Origin: Luzula sylvatica
Taxonomy: Eukaryota > Streptophyta > Magnoliopsida > Poales > Juncaceae
NCBI GenBank assembly: GCA_946800325.1
Contig: OX326958.1
Coordinates: forward strand, 31,603,314 to 31,667,313
Direction: 5' to 3'
Length of the DNA stretch: 64,000 nt
Part shown: in pieces, positions 1 to 9,505 of the stretch
Layout of the letters: the number at the start of each line of letters is the position of its first letter
How positions within the stretch are numbered: position 1 is the stretch's first letter
The notes under the pieces: model-generated
Told to the model about the DNA's origin: nothing
The model's database searches: none
Seen by the model: only the letters and a program-made list of their open reading frames with translations
Program-made: the position numbers and the translations under genes

Positions 1-1180
1 TAATTAAATTAATGCTACAGTGAAACATCATTTCAAATCCTATGCTCAAGACTTCAAACCTTCGTTTCAAATCAGAGACTCAAATTCTGCAAATACAAAA
101 TAAACATAAGATAAATGGAACATGAATAATAAAATGGAATATTTATAAAGATAAAGTGGATTTAATGGAAATATAAATTACCAGAATCTGAGAGTTGTAT
201 CGATGTCTTCATAATCAATGTAATTAATGCCAGTAAAAAAACAGTAAAAAGGAGTAAAAAAAAGCAAAAAAAAATTCAATAATACCCAGAATAAAAAGAT
301 AACCAAAAAAAAGGAAAAAGGAAATTGAAAAAAGGAAAGAAACCAGTAAATTGTCAGTAAAAAAAGAACAAAAAAAAAGGAAAAAAAAGAGAGAAATTGA
401 AAAAGAAAAATTTGACCATAAAAAATAGGAATAACGATACTGTAACGCATCAAAATTTTATAACTAGTATTAAGAATAATTAGGCAATGTTTGCATATTT
501 TTAGAACTTCAAAGAAAAACAAATATATGCTAGTTTTATATTAATAAATCCTTATATATTGAACTAAGAAATCAGAAACTCAAGTCTATATGGATATATA
601 TAAATAAATTTACTTATAATGCATTTAAATTATATCAAAGATCTGTGAAGTATTTTAGGAAATTGCGAATTAATTGTCATCCCTAAACCCTACATTAATA
701 CCCTATTTAATTTTAAACCTCCTCATTAAACCCTAAACACGTTTCTCTTTTGATGGCCGCCTCTTCATCTGATAGATGCATGCCCATAGTGAATTCCTCT
801 TCCCTCATTGGCTGCCCTAGATTGAACGCCAATTGCCATCCTAGCATGCCAAACATTCATAGTACCAAAGAATCCAATTTTCCTCATTCAATCGGATAGG
901 GAACACGACGACTCATCATCCTCTTCTGGCGGCTTTTGAAGATTCAGAAAATAAATCAAGATTCAATGATGAGTTATGTATTACTGGTGATCAATGATGG
1001 AGACGACTAGGTCGAAACTTGACGTCGTGCCGTCTTACTTCTGAATCCGTGTCAGGTTAGGGATTTTCTTTTCTTCTCCTTCGGTTCCGTATTATTATTA
1101 ATTATTATATTATAGTATTTCTATTATTCTGCTTTGTTATTGGGATTGTTAATAATCGAGGGTTAAATAATTCAAGCATA
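1..1180. other. AT-rich intergenic DNA, no gene recognised
   Basis: Mostly A/T-rich sequence. The only long open frame (178-522, minus) is low-complexity Phe/Leu/Ser from purine tracts and is not credible. A short less AT-rich patch at about 700-1060 contains an ATG at 754 followed by roughly 48 open codons, but no family is recognisable and I do not call it a gene. Confidence 0.5.
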
Positions 1181-2275
1181 TCGATACGTCATATATATTT
1201 TATTATCTGAATTAATTCGTCGTCGGGTTGTGAGATGAGAAAAACTACTAGTTAGATTAATATAACATAACTAAGATAAAAACATAAAATAAATGACATT
1301 TAAATAATTTATAATAATAATAATAAGAAAATATAAGATGAAAAAAATAATTAGTCAAATAATATAATAAAAATAAATTAATAGAAGAGAAGAGAAGAAG
1401 TAAAAGAAGTAGAAGAAGTCAGATCTGACGAAAATGGGGCTGCATCCTAAGCTGCGATCTTAGGCAAGGCTCTATGCGGTAGGAGCATCCCGTGCTGCGA
1501 TCTCGGACACTCCCTCCAGATCTAGAGGGCCTGGACACGCAACGGTAGGGCATCTCGTACTGCGATTGCGGGCCACTTACCGGTTAAGAAATTTAATAAA
1601 TAAAAGAATAAATAAATAAAATTTACGAGGATGAATTTAATTACTAAAAAGATTAATTAATTTATTATCGTAAAATATTAAATTAATATCTTTGAATCTA
1701 GCGAGTGTTTTGTATAGTATAGGGTTAGTACGTATATCTATATGTACAAATATGATACTAAAAATTAATTATAATAGTTTGGGGTTAATGTTATTATGTA
1801 ATGTGTAGCTGATTTAGTAGTAGTTAGGTAAACCGTTGGAGACTGGGCTCGTTTATTTTGTTTCTCCCTAACTGAGTACAACCGTACTCATTTTTATTTT
1901 ATTTTATTTTTTTGCTTCTTATAGCCCGTAGGCCCCCTACCCACTACCCTACCGGCCTACCCTAACCTATTAGATTATCCAGTTTTTTTGCCCTTGTTCC
2001 CGACCGGGTTCGAACCCCGGTCCCATGTATAGTAGCCTCTAATACCATCCATAACGCTACATGCGCTGGTGGTCATTCTTATTTTTCTCTGCTTGTCATT
2101 GCGTCCAGGTTAGTCTTGATGTTTGGAAGTCTCGGTGGAGCTGCGTCGTAGTTGAAGACTTTGTTTTAGTATGAAATAGACTTTCTCATGTTCCAAAGGT
2201 ACATATCGGTTCTTGTATTCTTGAATATAGTTTAAGAATACAAGGCGGTCACGTTCTGATTTCGGGACGTGACAT
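1181..2275. mobile_element. Possible degenerate LTR of a Ty3/gypsy-type element
   Basis: A moderately GC-rich stretch (about 1420-1580, with recurrent short words such as GCTGCGATCT and CATCCCGT) is followed by sequence ending near 2273 in TTTCGGGACGTGACA. That ending resembles the end of plant gypsy LTRs as I know them. No second LTR, primer-binding site or pol remnant is visible in the window, so this is a weak call. The stretch 1985-2070 also holds a tRNA-like B box (GGTTCGAACCC on either strand). Confidence 0.25.
1985..2070 (-). repeat. tRNA-derived (SINE-like) remnant
   Basis: Read on the minus strand there is an A-box-like TAGCGTTATGG about 35 nt upstream of a perfect B-box-like GGTTCGAACCC. 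The remainder cannot be folded by eye into a complete cloverleaf. This fits a tRNA-derived repeat or a chance B box inside an LTR better than a working tRNA gene. Confidence 0.3.
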
Positions 2276-2838
2276 ATACTATCCCCACTTTTCGCTCCGA
2301 ACTGTCGACTTTGCTCGCCTAGGGTGTCTGAAAAGGCAAATAAAGCGCCAAGAAGGGTGCACTGAGAAGGCTCGTTCTCTCATCTGGCTGTGTGGTATGT
2401 GTGTGTGTGGGGATTTGTTGCTGTGACTATTTGCTTGAATTCTATGGCCGAATTGATAAATGAAATTGACCAATTAATGATTTGATTGGGACAATAAAAA
2501 GCGACTTTCATATTATTACTATATCGTTTTGATAGTTCGAACGGATGATACTTGGCCTCATTTTTTAAAGGTTTCTGCGTGCAGCCGGACTATGAATTTT
2601 TTTTTTACTAGGATATTATTTAGTCTTTAGTGTGTGAGCGTGTGTGTGTCTACCGGCTTGTTAAAAAAAGAAACTTTCATATTATTAATCAATTTTGCTG
2701 TACAATTGTTTACAGGAAAATTTTGGATTGGAGACATGATAACTTTCACATTTACACTAATAGACATGAATGTTAGGAAATTCGAAATATAACAATATCG
2801 ACCTTTCAAGTCGAGATATTTGGAAAGCGATTTTTCAT

Positions 2839-2885
<47 letters not shown>
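2276..2885. other. Intergenic DNA ending in a (TA)n tract
   Basis: No gene recognised. The 2279-2473 minus-strand frame has no family features. A (TA)n microsatellite occupies about 2841-2883 and forms the left border of the inverted-repeat element that follows. Confidence 0.5.
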
Positions 2886-2887
<2 letters not shown>

Positions 2888-3412
2888 CAATGGCCAAACA
2901 CTCTTGTTTGACCAACATCGGCCAACAACGATAATTTTGCTAAATCTAAATATCAAAATCAAATTTGAACCGTATAGATTTGATCTATATCATCTAGATA
3001 TGACGTAGAATAAATTTTGTACAATTTTTATTTTTCTATCTAACAAAATCGATAACATATTTTCACAACCGTCCATTTCGGTAATTTTTTAGATTTACAT
3101 GAAGCAAAACTCGAAACATAGTTAAAATTCATCCTAAGCCTATCTATATAATTTAAATTAAATCCAAAACAAAAAAATCGAATTTCAAAATTTATTTAAT
3201 GATGAATAATGTTGTAAATATTTTCGACTGCTAATTTCTTTTAAGTATTATGATGAGTATGATAGAATTTTTTATTTTTCATGAAATTTAATCTACAACA
3301 TTCTCAAATGATATAAATCATATTTATATGGTTGGAATTTGATTTTGATATTTAGATTTAGCAAAATTATCGTTGTTGGCCGACGTTGGCCAAACAAGAG
3401 TGTTGGTCATTG

Positions 3413-3414
<2 letters not shown>
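2886..3414. mobile_element. Inverted-repeat MITE embedded in a (TA)n microsatellite
   Basis: The first ~100 bp (2886-2985, starting ATCAATGGCCAAACACTC) recur as a near-perfect inverted copy at about 3310-3414, giving a ~529-bp element with long terminal inverted repeats and no coding capacity. It is bordered on both sides by (TA)n, as expected for a TA-targeting family such as the 'Micron' MITEs known from TA microsatellites in rice. The exact duplication cannot be separated from the TA repeat. Confidence 0.75.

Positions 3415-3490
<76 letters not shown>
3415..3490. repeat. (TA)n microsatellite, ~76 bp
   Basis: Uninterrupted TA dinucleotide run between two inverted-repeat elements. Confidence 0.95.
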
Positions 3491-3492
<2 letters not shown>

Positions 3493-4272
3493 TATTTTAT
3501 TAAATTTTAGTAACATCAAAATAAATATCACAATTTTTTATTAAATTTTAGTAACAAATATTTATAAGTATTTTATTTCGCAAACAAAAATCATATTTTG
3601 GAAAGAAAATAATCAATCAAGCACAATAGTCTAAATAAGTGGATTATATTTTCATTGTTTTAATTTGTACATAAAAATTATTTTGTTCAAGTATAAGTGG
3701 ATTATATTTTCATTGTTTTAATTTAAAAAATCAATCAAGCACAATAGTCTAAATAAATAAATAAACACCACTCACAATAATCAAAATAAACAAATAGACA
3801 CCACTCACAATAATCTAACAAAATACCTAAAAAAATTATTTTTGCATATTTCTAATTATTTCGTCATTTTTTTAATATTTATAAATGAATTATATTTTAA
3901 ATTTGCGTTTTCTACTAATCAATAATAAAATTTAACGCAAGACTCATTACTATTCATAAAACCGCAAATATTTAAAACATAATTAATTTTTACAAATATG
4001 ATATAATTTCAAAAATATTATAAATTATTTTAAAACAATATTGGTATTTTAGAATATTAAAATAGGATGCATACAAAAACAATATTTATATATATTATTT
4101 ATTTATTTAGATTATCGGGCTTGATTAATTTTTTAAATTAAAAAAATGAAAGTATAATCCAAACTTATACTTGAACATAGCAATCTTTATGTACACATTA
4201 TTTTCTTTCAAAAATATGATTCTTGTTTGCGAAATAAAATACTTATAAATATCTTTTACTAAAATTTAATAA

Positions 4273-4279
<7 letters not shown>
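3491..4279. mobile_element. Second inverted-repeat element bordered by (TA)n
   Basis: Sequence at about 3533-3720 (including TTTATTTCGCAAACAA and TTGTTCAAGTATAAGT) is repeated in inverted orientation at about 4130-4277. Both outer edges are TA runs. There is also a local direct duplication near 3600-3740, where the phrase around AATCAATCAAGCACAATAGT occurs twice. The element is non-coding and its superfamily is unknown. Confidence 0.65.

Positions 4280-4357
<78 letters not shown>
4280..4357. repeat. Compound (TA)n(CA)n microsatellite
   Basis: About 38 bp of TA followed directly by about 38 bp of CA. Confidence 0.95.
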
Positions 4358-4358
<1 letters not shown>

Positions 4359-4597
4359 GGGTGCAACATGGGTTAGTATAGCAAGGAAGAAATCATTTTG
4401 TACATAGAATGTTAAATTTCACATTTTCAAACTTTCTTGTCCATTGTTGTAAATTAGAAACTAATTGTGTCTTCGTTCTAAAATTTTCCTTGTTTAAATT
4501 CAGAATATTGCTTTTGTTTGTATCATATATTCTTCTTTTATTTGAAAACTAATTTTGTTTCCTGAGTTTAGGAATTGTGTTGAAATCAATTTAGTTA

Positions 4598-5070
4598 GTG
4601 TTCGGAATCAGAGAAAAATCGGGATTTTTTTATTTTTATTTCATCAATATTATTTTAAATTTTAATCAAACATTACATACCTTGTCAATTACATATCTTG
4701 GAATCCCCTTAACCATTAAAAAACCTAGAAAATTAGTCTTTCTCCCCCTAATCTCGAAAATCCAACGAAGACTATCTGCTTGGCAAGGGAAATATCTATC
4801 ATTAGGAGGTAGATTAGCACTAGCCAAAACGGTACTAAACGCAATTCCAATTCATTATATGTTGGTATTGTAACTACCTAAATGGGTCACAAACCAAATT
4901 GATAGAATTACGCTAGCCATTCATATGGAAGGGTGAACAAAAATACCTTGGCGGTCATTGCCTCGCGAATTGGAAAATGGTCATCCTACCTAAACCACCA
5001 TTGAACCACCATACCCAATGGTGATTTAGGATTGACAAACCTGCAAGTATACAACAAGGCTCTCCAAGAT
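4598..5070 (+). pseudogene. LINE reverse transcriptase fragment (thumb-region end)
   Basis: The frame from 4598 contains SITYLGIPLTIKKPR and, further on, GGRLALAKTVLNAIPIHY. These are hallmark phrases of the region just after the RT palm in plant L1-type LINEs; the minus-strand LINE at 20298-22339 has the matching YLGIPLSIRQPKK. A stop follows at 4873 and the reading continues in shifted frames (KWVTNQ..., NWKMVILPK) to about 5050. RT palm motifs, endonuclease and tail are absent, so this is a dead fragment. Confidence 0.75.
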
Positions 5071-5079
5071 ATTTTGGAT

Positions 5080-5582
5080 TTTTAAATAGGTAAATAAATA
5101 TGTAAAAGATAAAAATAGTAATTTTAAAGATTGATAGTTAATTTTAAAGAAAAAATTGAATGATTTTTAATTTTTGGGTAAATATATTATTTTAGATTTA
5201 TTAGAAGGTAAATAAGATATAATTTTAAGAAGAGTAAATATGTAAATACTCCTTTGAATTAAAGAACATATATTGACGCAATAAAATATCATTAACTAGT
5301 CAACAGAAAAAATTATAACCAAAAGATATATTAATGTAAAAAATAGAAACTAGACAAAAAGGTTATATGATATATACAAATAAATATATACATGCATTAA
5401 AGATCAAATGTGATGCTTTTTTAATTTATACTATCAGATGTATACAATTTTTATTTTAATAAATATTTAGAATTAATGGATATACATATTTAGAATTAAT
5501 GGATATATATATTTCATATTGTCACAAATAAGAAACATTTGTATTGATATTTGTAAATCAATGGCTATCAACTTTACAAAAC
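5080..5582. other. AT-rich intergenic DNA
   Basis: Nothing recognised apart from short direct repeats such as AGAATTAATGGATATA near 5470-5510. Confidence 0.5.
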
Positions 5583-6160
5583 TCGTTCTTTTTTAAGCCT
5601 CCATCTTGTTTCCCTTTGTCCTGAAAATACAAACAATTGATTTATCAAAAAATAAAAAAGGTATTTATAGTGATGACAAAGAATGTCAATTGAAATTTGC
5701 AAAACGTTGGGTGAGTATTAGTTAATTAGCTTACTGCATATAAAGCCCTTGCTTATTTTTCAAAAAATTTGGGATTTTGCCTGAAAGCCCATTATTTTGC
5801 AAATATCTGAAATAGCACACCAAACAATATGAAAAACAAATATTAGCTTGTATTAAGCAAATAGTAATTTATTAAAAAAAACGAACAACTAGAGAAAAAC
5901 AAACTTACAATTCTTTCAAGTTTGAAAGTGAACCAAGAGATGATGGATTGACCCACTAAGTTGATTGTTATCCAAATGCTCAATGAAACTATATGATTAG
6001 TCATGCAAATTTTCAATAAAACCTATGTATTTTGAGATATATAAAAGAAACATGAAGTATATAATTAAATTAAATCTTACAATGTAACCAAAATTTTCAT
6101 GTGGCCCAACTCTGAAATTGGACCACATAGATTGCTCCCAGGGAACATACTATAGCAGAA
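5583..6160 (-). pseudogene. Malectin-LRR pseudogene, 3' exons 6-9 only
   Basis: Minus-strand sequence matches the last four exons of the malectin-LRR gene with splice sites in place: exon 9 near 5587-5620, exon 8 about 5735-5806, exon 7 about 5909-5980, exon 6 about 6080-6152, each next to recognisable CTTAC/CTG intron borders. Exons 1-5 (signal peptide and the whole malectin-like domain) are missing. Upstream sequence continues into the repeat called block X (6165-6740). It is a decayed partial duplicate of the copies at 9506-12663 and 33556-36801. Confidence 0.8.
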
Positions 6161-6164
6161 AAAC

Positions 6165-6740
6165 ATAAGAACAAAAAGCATTAGATTAGATATAAGAAAT
6201 ATGTACTAATTATATAGACATAATTTTCCCAATATCTTTATGTGATAAAAAAAAAAATTTGTTGCAAAAAGGCCCTTAGGCTTTATGTGGTAAATTAAAA
6301 ACTAATAATATAGTGAAGTTTTTTTTTTCTTCTTTATGGCATGACTCCACACTGAGTTATTAAGGACAAACCAAAATAATAATTTAAAATCCATTCATGC
6401 AAAAAGGAATGAAATAAAATTTATTTAAAAAAAGAATATGTTATTTACGTTTCATATATTGGTTCCCTCCGATATCTAACGCATCCGGTTGTTATAGATT
6501 TCTTTTGCGGATATCATAAAAAACTAACACTTATTTTTAATTTTTAATTTATATAAAGAATAAAAAAATAATGCTTATTATATCAAAGAACATGTGGTAT
6601 ATATAAGAGTATAAGAGAATAAATATGGAATGATGCTCGGTTATTCACTAATCATAAAATTCATGATGTTACTCATGAATTTGGCATTCAATGTACACAA
6701 CGCTCATGCCATACAAATGGTATTCTTTCTGTTATCAAAT
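6165..6740 (-). repeat. Dispersed block X (inverted copy)
   Basis: This stretch matches, in inverted orientation, 18420-18955 and 24515-24985. Shared landmarks include TTGGAGGGAACCAATATATG (here reversed) and AATAACTCAGTGTG. In all three places it abuts malectin-LRR intron 5/exon 6 sequence, so it looks like an old insertion in that intron copied along with the gene fragments. Confidence 0.7.
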
Positions 6741-6971
6741 GTACCTAGCAATACAATAAGGGTGACGTTATTGACAAAACTAACATGACTAAATTGAGAG
6801 CGATTTCAATTTCTTTTAATCAAATGATCACTATATTCATATTTACGGTGATTGATATTTATTATACTTATTACTATTATTTATATCTTTCATGAATAAT
6901 GCAAAAATATTTTTTCTAATATTATGAAAAAATCAAATCAAACCAATATATATATATATATATATATATAT

Positions 6972-7200
6972 GAGGATGACTAAGATACTTAATTAAGTAT
7001 CATGAGGTTGGTAATTAGGGATTTTTGACCATTAGATTTGCTTTGAGATTTGTACAATTAATGATTAGCATAAACAGATATGGTAATCATTAATGATGAG
7101 TATATATAGCATTAAAAAACACAAATCTCAAAGCAAATCCAATGGTCAAAAAAATCCTAAGTACCGAATCCATGATACTTAATTGAGTATCTTAGCCATC

Positions 7201-7203
<3 letters not shown>
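6972..7203. mobile_element. 232-bp inverted-repeat MITE inside (TA)n
   Basis: Starts GAGGATGACTAAGATACTTA and ends with the near-perfect inverse ...CTTAGCCATCCTC. The inverted repeats extend inward through a TTTGAGATTTGT block and its inverse. It is flanked by (TA)n at about 6947-6971 and a long (TA)n at 7204-7284. A partial diverged relative lies at about 8497-8620. Confidence 0.8.

Positions 7204-7284
<81 letters not shown>
7204..7284. repeat. (TA)n microsatellite
   Basis: About 80 bp of uninterrupted TA dinucleotides. Confidence 0.95.
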
Positions 7285-7288
<4 letters not shown>

Positions 7289-7368
7289 ACAATTTAATTG
7301 TTTTTTCATGATGAGAAAAATTAAGAATAAAAATATTTTTTATATATGAAAGATTTTAATTTGCATGA

Positions 7369-7402
7369 TTTGCCCAAAAGTGATTGCACAATAACCCTAA
7401 TT
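7369..7402 (+). pseudogene. 34-bp scrap of the B3-domain gene exon 5
   Basis: The run TTTGCCCAAAAGTGATTG and the next 16 bases match the complement of 13178-13211 (B3 exon 5, encoding LPKSDCTITL) exactly or almost exactly. Flanks differ. It ends a few bases before a LINE 3' fragment, so it marks a rearrangement junction. Confidence 0.65.
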
Positions 7403-7404
7403 AA

Positions 7405-7640
7405 TAAATAGGGACTTCGGACCATCTATTCTTGCACTGTTGTTATACCAAGGAACAGGAACGAGAAAATATTAGCTATTGGGCATCAATTTATTGGGAA
7501 CTATGGAAGGCGAGAAACGAGAAAATATTTACAGCACGAAATCTCACACCGGCCGTAACGGCAAACGAGAAATTTATTGTACCTATCAATACAATAATTA
7601 ACAAAAAAAATCAAAACGAATCATATGTCACTTGATTGAG
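7405..7640 (+). pseudogene. LINE 3' fragment (zf-RVT-like and tail)
   Basis: The frame reads GTSDHLFLHCCYTKEQ and then YWELWKARNEKIF. DHLFLHC and the W-x-L-W-K-x-R-N phrase are typical of the zinc-binding RVT C-terminal region of plant LINEs. It may be the other end of the element represented at 4598-5070, now separated by duplicated gene debris. No intact ORF. Confidence 0.6.
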
Positions 7641-7984
7641 TGTGAGACATAAAAATTCATATGTTGTGAATTCAATCTCTATTGACATGGATAGAGGACA
7701 TATGATGCTTCTCCATTTATTATAAAAAATAATTTTAAAAAAAAACTTAAGATATCAAGCGGCTTGATATCTTAAGTTATTAATTATATTTATTATCAAT
7801 GGATAGAGGACATCAATGACTTGATTCAAGCCTATTTTATATAACATAACATTATTAATTATATTTATTTTTTAATATTGTATGTATTATATATTATATG
7901 TTTGACATAAAAAATCTTAAAACTTTGTTATTATCAAATTTAATATTTTTGTTTTTCATGTATATCCAGAACCGTCGGCCCTGT

Positions 7985-8260
7985 CTCACATGCCTCCCAA
8001 AATGAAAAGCCTCCAAAAAAATTTGTTTCCCTAATTTCTTCAAATATCAATTAAGCATAATTAATGTATGGTTTCTTTTCCTTTTTCTTAACTCAATTAG
8101 TCTTAATTGTTAGATTTATTTTCATATTTAGTTCATTTAAATTTCATAACAGTTTTTTTTAACTAAATGTGATACAATCGATTTTATTATATGCCGAGTA
8201 ATATTGAGATACGTATATTTTTTCATTTTTAATACAATTAAACAAAAACCTTGAAATTAA
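7985..8260 (-). repeat. Inverted copy of FLDH downstream flank
   Basis: Read in reverse complement, this matches about 16030-16310 (phrases such as TTGATTGTATCACATTTAAT and AAGAAAAAAGGACAAAA). It is part of the scrambled duplication of the malectin-LRR/B3/FLDH locus. Confidence 0.7.
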
Positions 8261-9073
8261 ATCTATCTAAATTAAATATCAAATCAAATCCTCATGTTCA
8301 TAGATGCACATGATATATTAAATTAATTTATTTTTATTTGATGTCATCTAACTGAAAATCTTTCTTTTAAATTTTTATTGTTATGATTCATATTCTTTTT
8401 ATAAAAACTAGTATTATATAACGAGTGCATATATCCAATAAAATTTTTATAACATGACTAGTAAAGGATATAGTAGGTGATGATGTACTATATATTAGAG
8501 GATGGCTAAGATACTAAATTATGTATCATGAGTTTAATGACTTTTTGACTCTATTTTGAGATTTGTACATTTAATGATGAATACACATTTTTATGGATAT
8601 CATTAATAATGAGCACAAATTTGTACTTAAACATTCTTGGTATATTTTTTTTGAAGTGAAAACTAATTCATGAAACATGAATATTATTGGTTTCATTTTT
8701 TTTTATTTGTGATACCAATTTGATTTGAACTCTTGATTATTAGTATCTTGTGCTAAACAGTTTACCACCAGACCAATAAACCATTGGTTAAACATGTCGT
8801 ATCGCCGTAACCGATACGACATTCTTGATATTTCAATCGAGAATGTTAAATTAGATTGATTAGCATTAAATTAATGATTTATTGAATTGATTCAATCAAA
8901 GAGTAACTAATCTAATTGAACACTTTATTGACGCACAAAAAATATTTAAGTAAAAGTTAAAAACATTATATATTGTCCCAATTAGGACTAAAAGTGTTGA
9001 CTTGTATAACTTCTAAAGAAAATTTTGGTGGATCGAAGCAACAAGCAAGCCATCTTGCACACCTAAATTAACC
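8261..9073. other. Intergenic DNA upstream of malectin-LRR copy 1
   Basis: Contains the diverged MITE relative at about 8497-8620 and a tRNA-like remnant at about 8715-8790 (minus strand). From about 9020 the sequence is homologous to the upstream region of the second malectin-LRR copy (about 37120-37170), so it is probably distal promoter. Confidence 0.5.
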
Positions 9074-9312
9074 GTTTTCCTAAAAAATTTCACACTTTTT
9101 TATTATTAATTAACATGATAATTAACAAAAAAAAATACATTAACGATTAATTAATATATAATTAAAATACTTAAGAATTAATAAATTTTAATTTAATATC
9201 AATTAATTGTTAATGAATTGTTTTTTTTTGTTAATTATTATGCTAATTAATTGTTTGATAACATATAAGGTGTGTTAGGGAATTTGAGAGGCATGCTATA
9301 TTTATCCTTTTT
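9074..9312. mobile_element. AT-rich palindromic MITE in the malectin-LRR copy 1 promoter
   Basis: Comparison with the promoter of copy 2 (ATAGCATAATGGGAAAACGG near 37108) shows that ~240 bp have been added here between AACCGTTTTCC and CCTATTATGCTAT. The insert is largely self-complementary (ATTAACATGATAATTAAC... against ...GTTAATTATTATGCTAATT) and related to the element at 57605-57885. Exact ends are uncertain. Confidence 0.6.
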
Positions 9313-9418
9313 CCTATTATGCTATTTTTTACCATGCTCGAAAACTAAATATCACACTTTAATTCAACAGGGAAAACAAACCATTTGTTTCCTAAACTAA
9401 ATATGGAACATTTGTTTC

Positions 9419-9445
9419 CTCTCTCTCTCTCTCTCTCTCTCTCTT
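9419..9445 (+). promoter_or_regulatory. (CT)n tract in the 5' leader of malectin-LRR copy 1
   Basis: A pyrimidine run about 60 bp before the start codon. The second gene copy has the equivalent run (GA on the plus strand, about 36980-37003) upstream of its start. Such Y-patches are common near plant transcription starts. Confidence 0.4.
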
Positions 9446-9505
9446 TTTCTGACAATTTTTATTTCCTCTTTGTTTCTTCATCACCTTTCTCTTTGACGAA
9501 AAAAA

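Noticed and set aside
178..522. 114-residue minus-strand frame rich in Phe/Leu
   Set aside because: Low-complexity translation of purine-rich DNA, no family features.
1985..2070. Possible tRNA gene (perfect GGTTCGAACCC B box)
   Set aside because: No complete cloverleaf or acceptor stem could be built by eye. A SINE or LTR remnant is more likely.
8695..8790. tRNA-like sequence on the minus strand (degenerate TTTGAACTC T-loop with anticodon-like arm)
   Set aside because: Stems do not pair and the B box is degenerate. Treated as a tRNA-derived repeat remnant.
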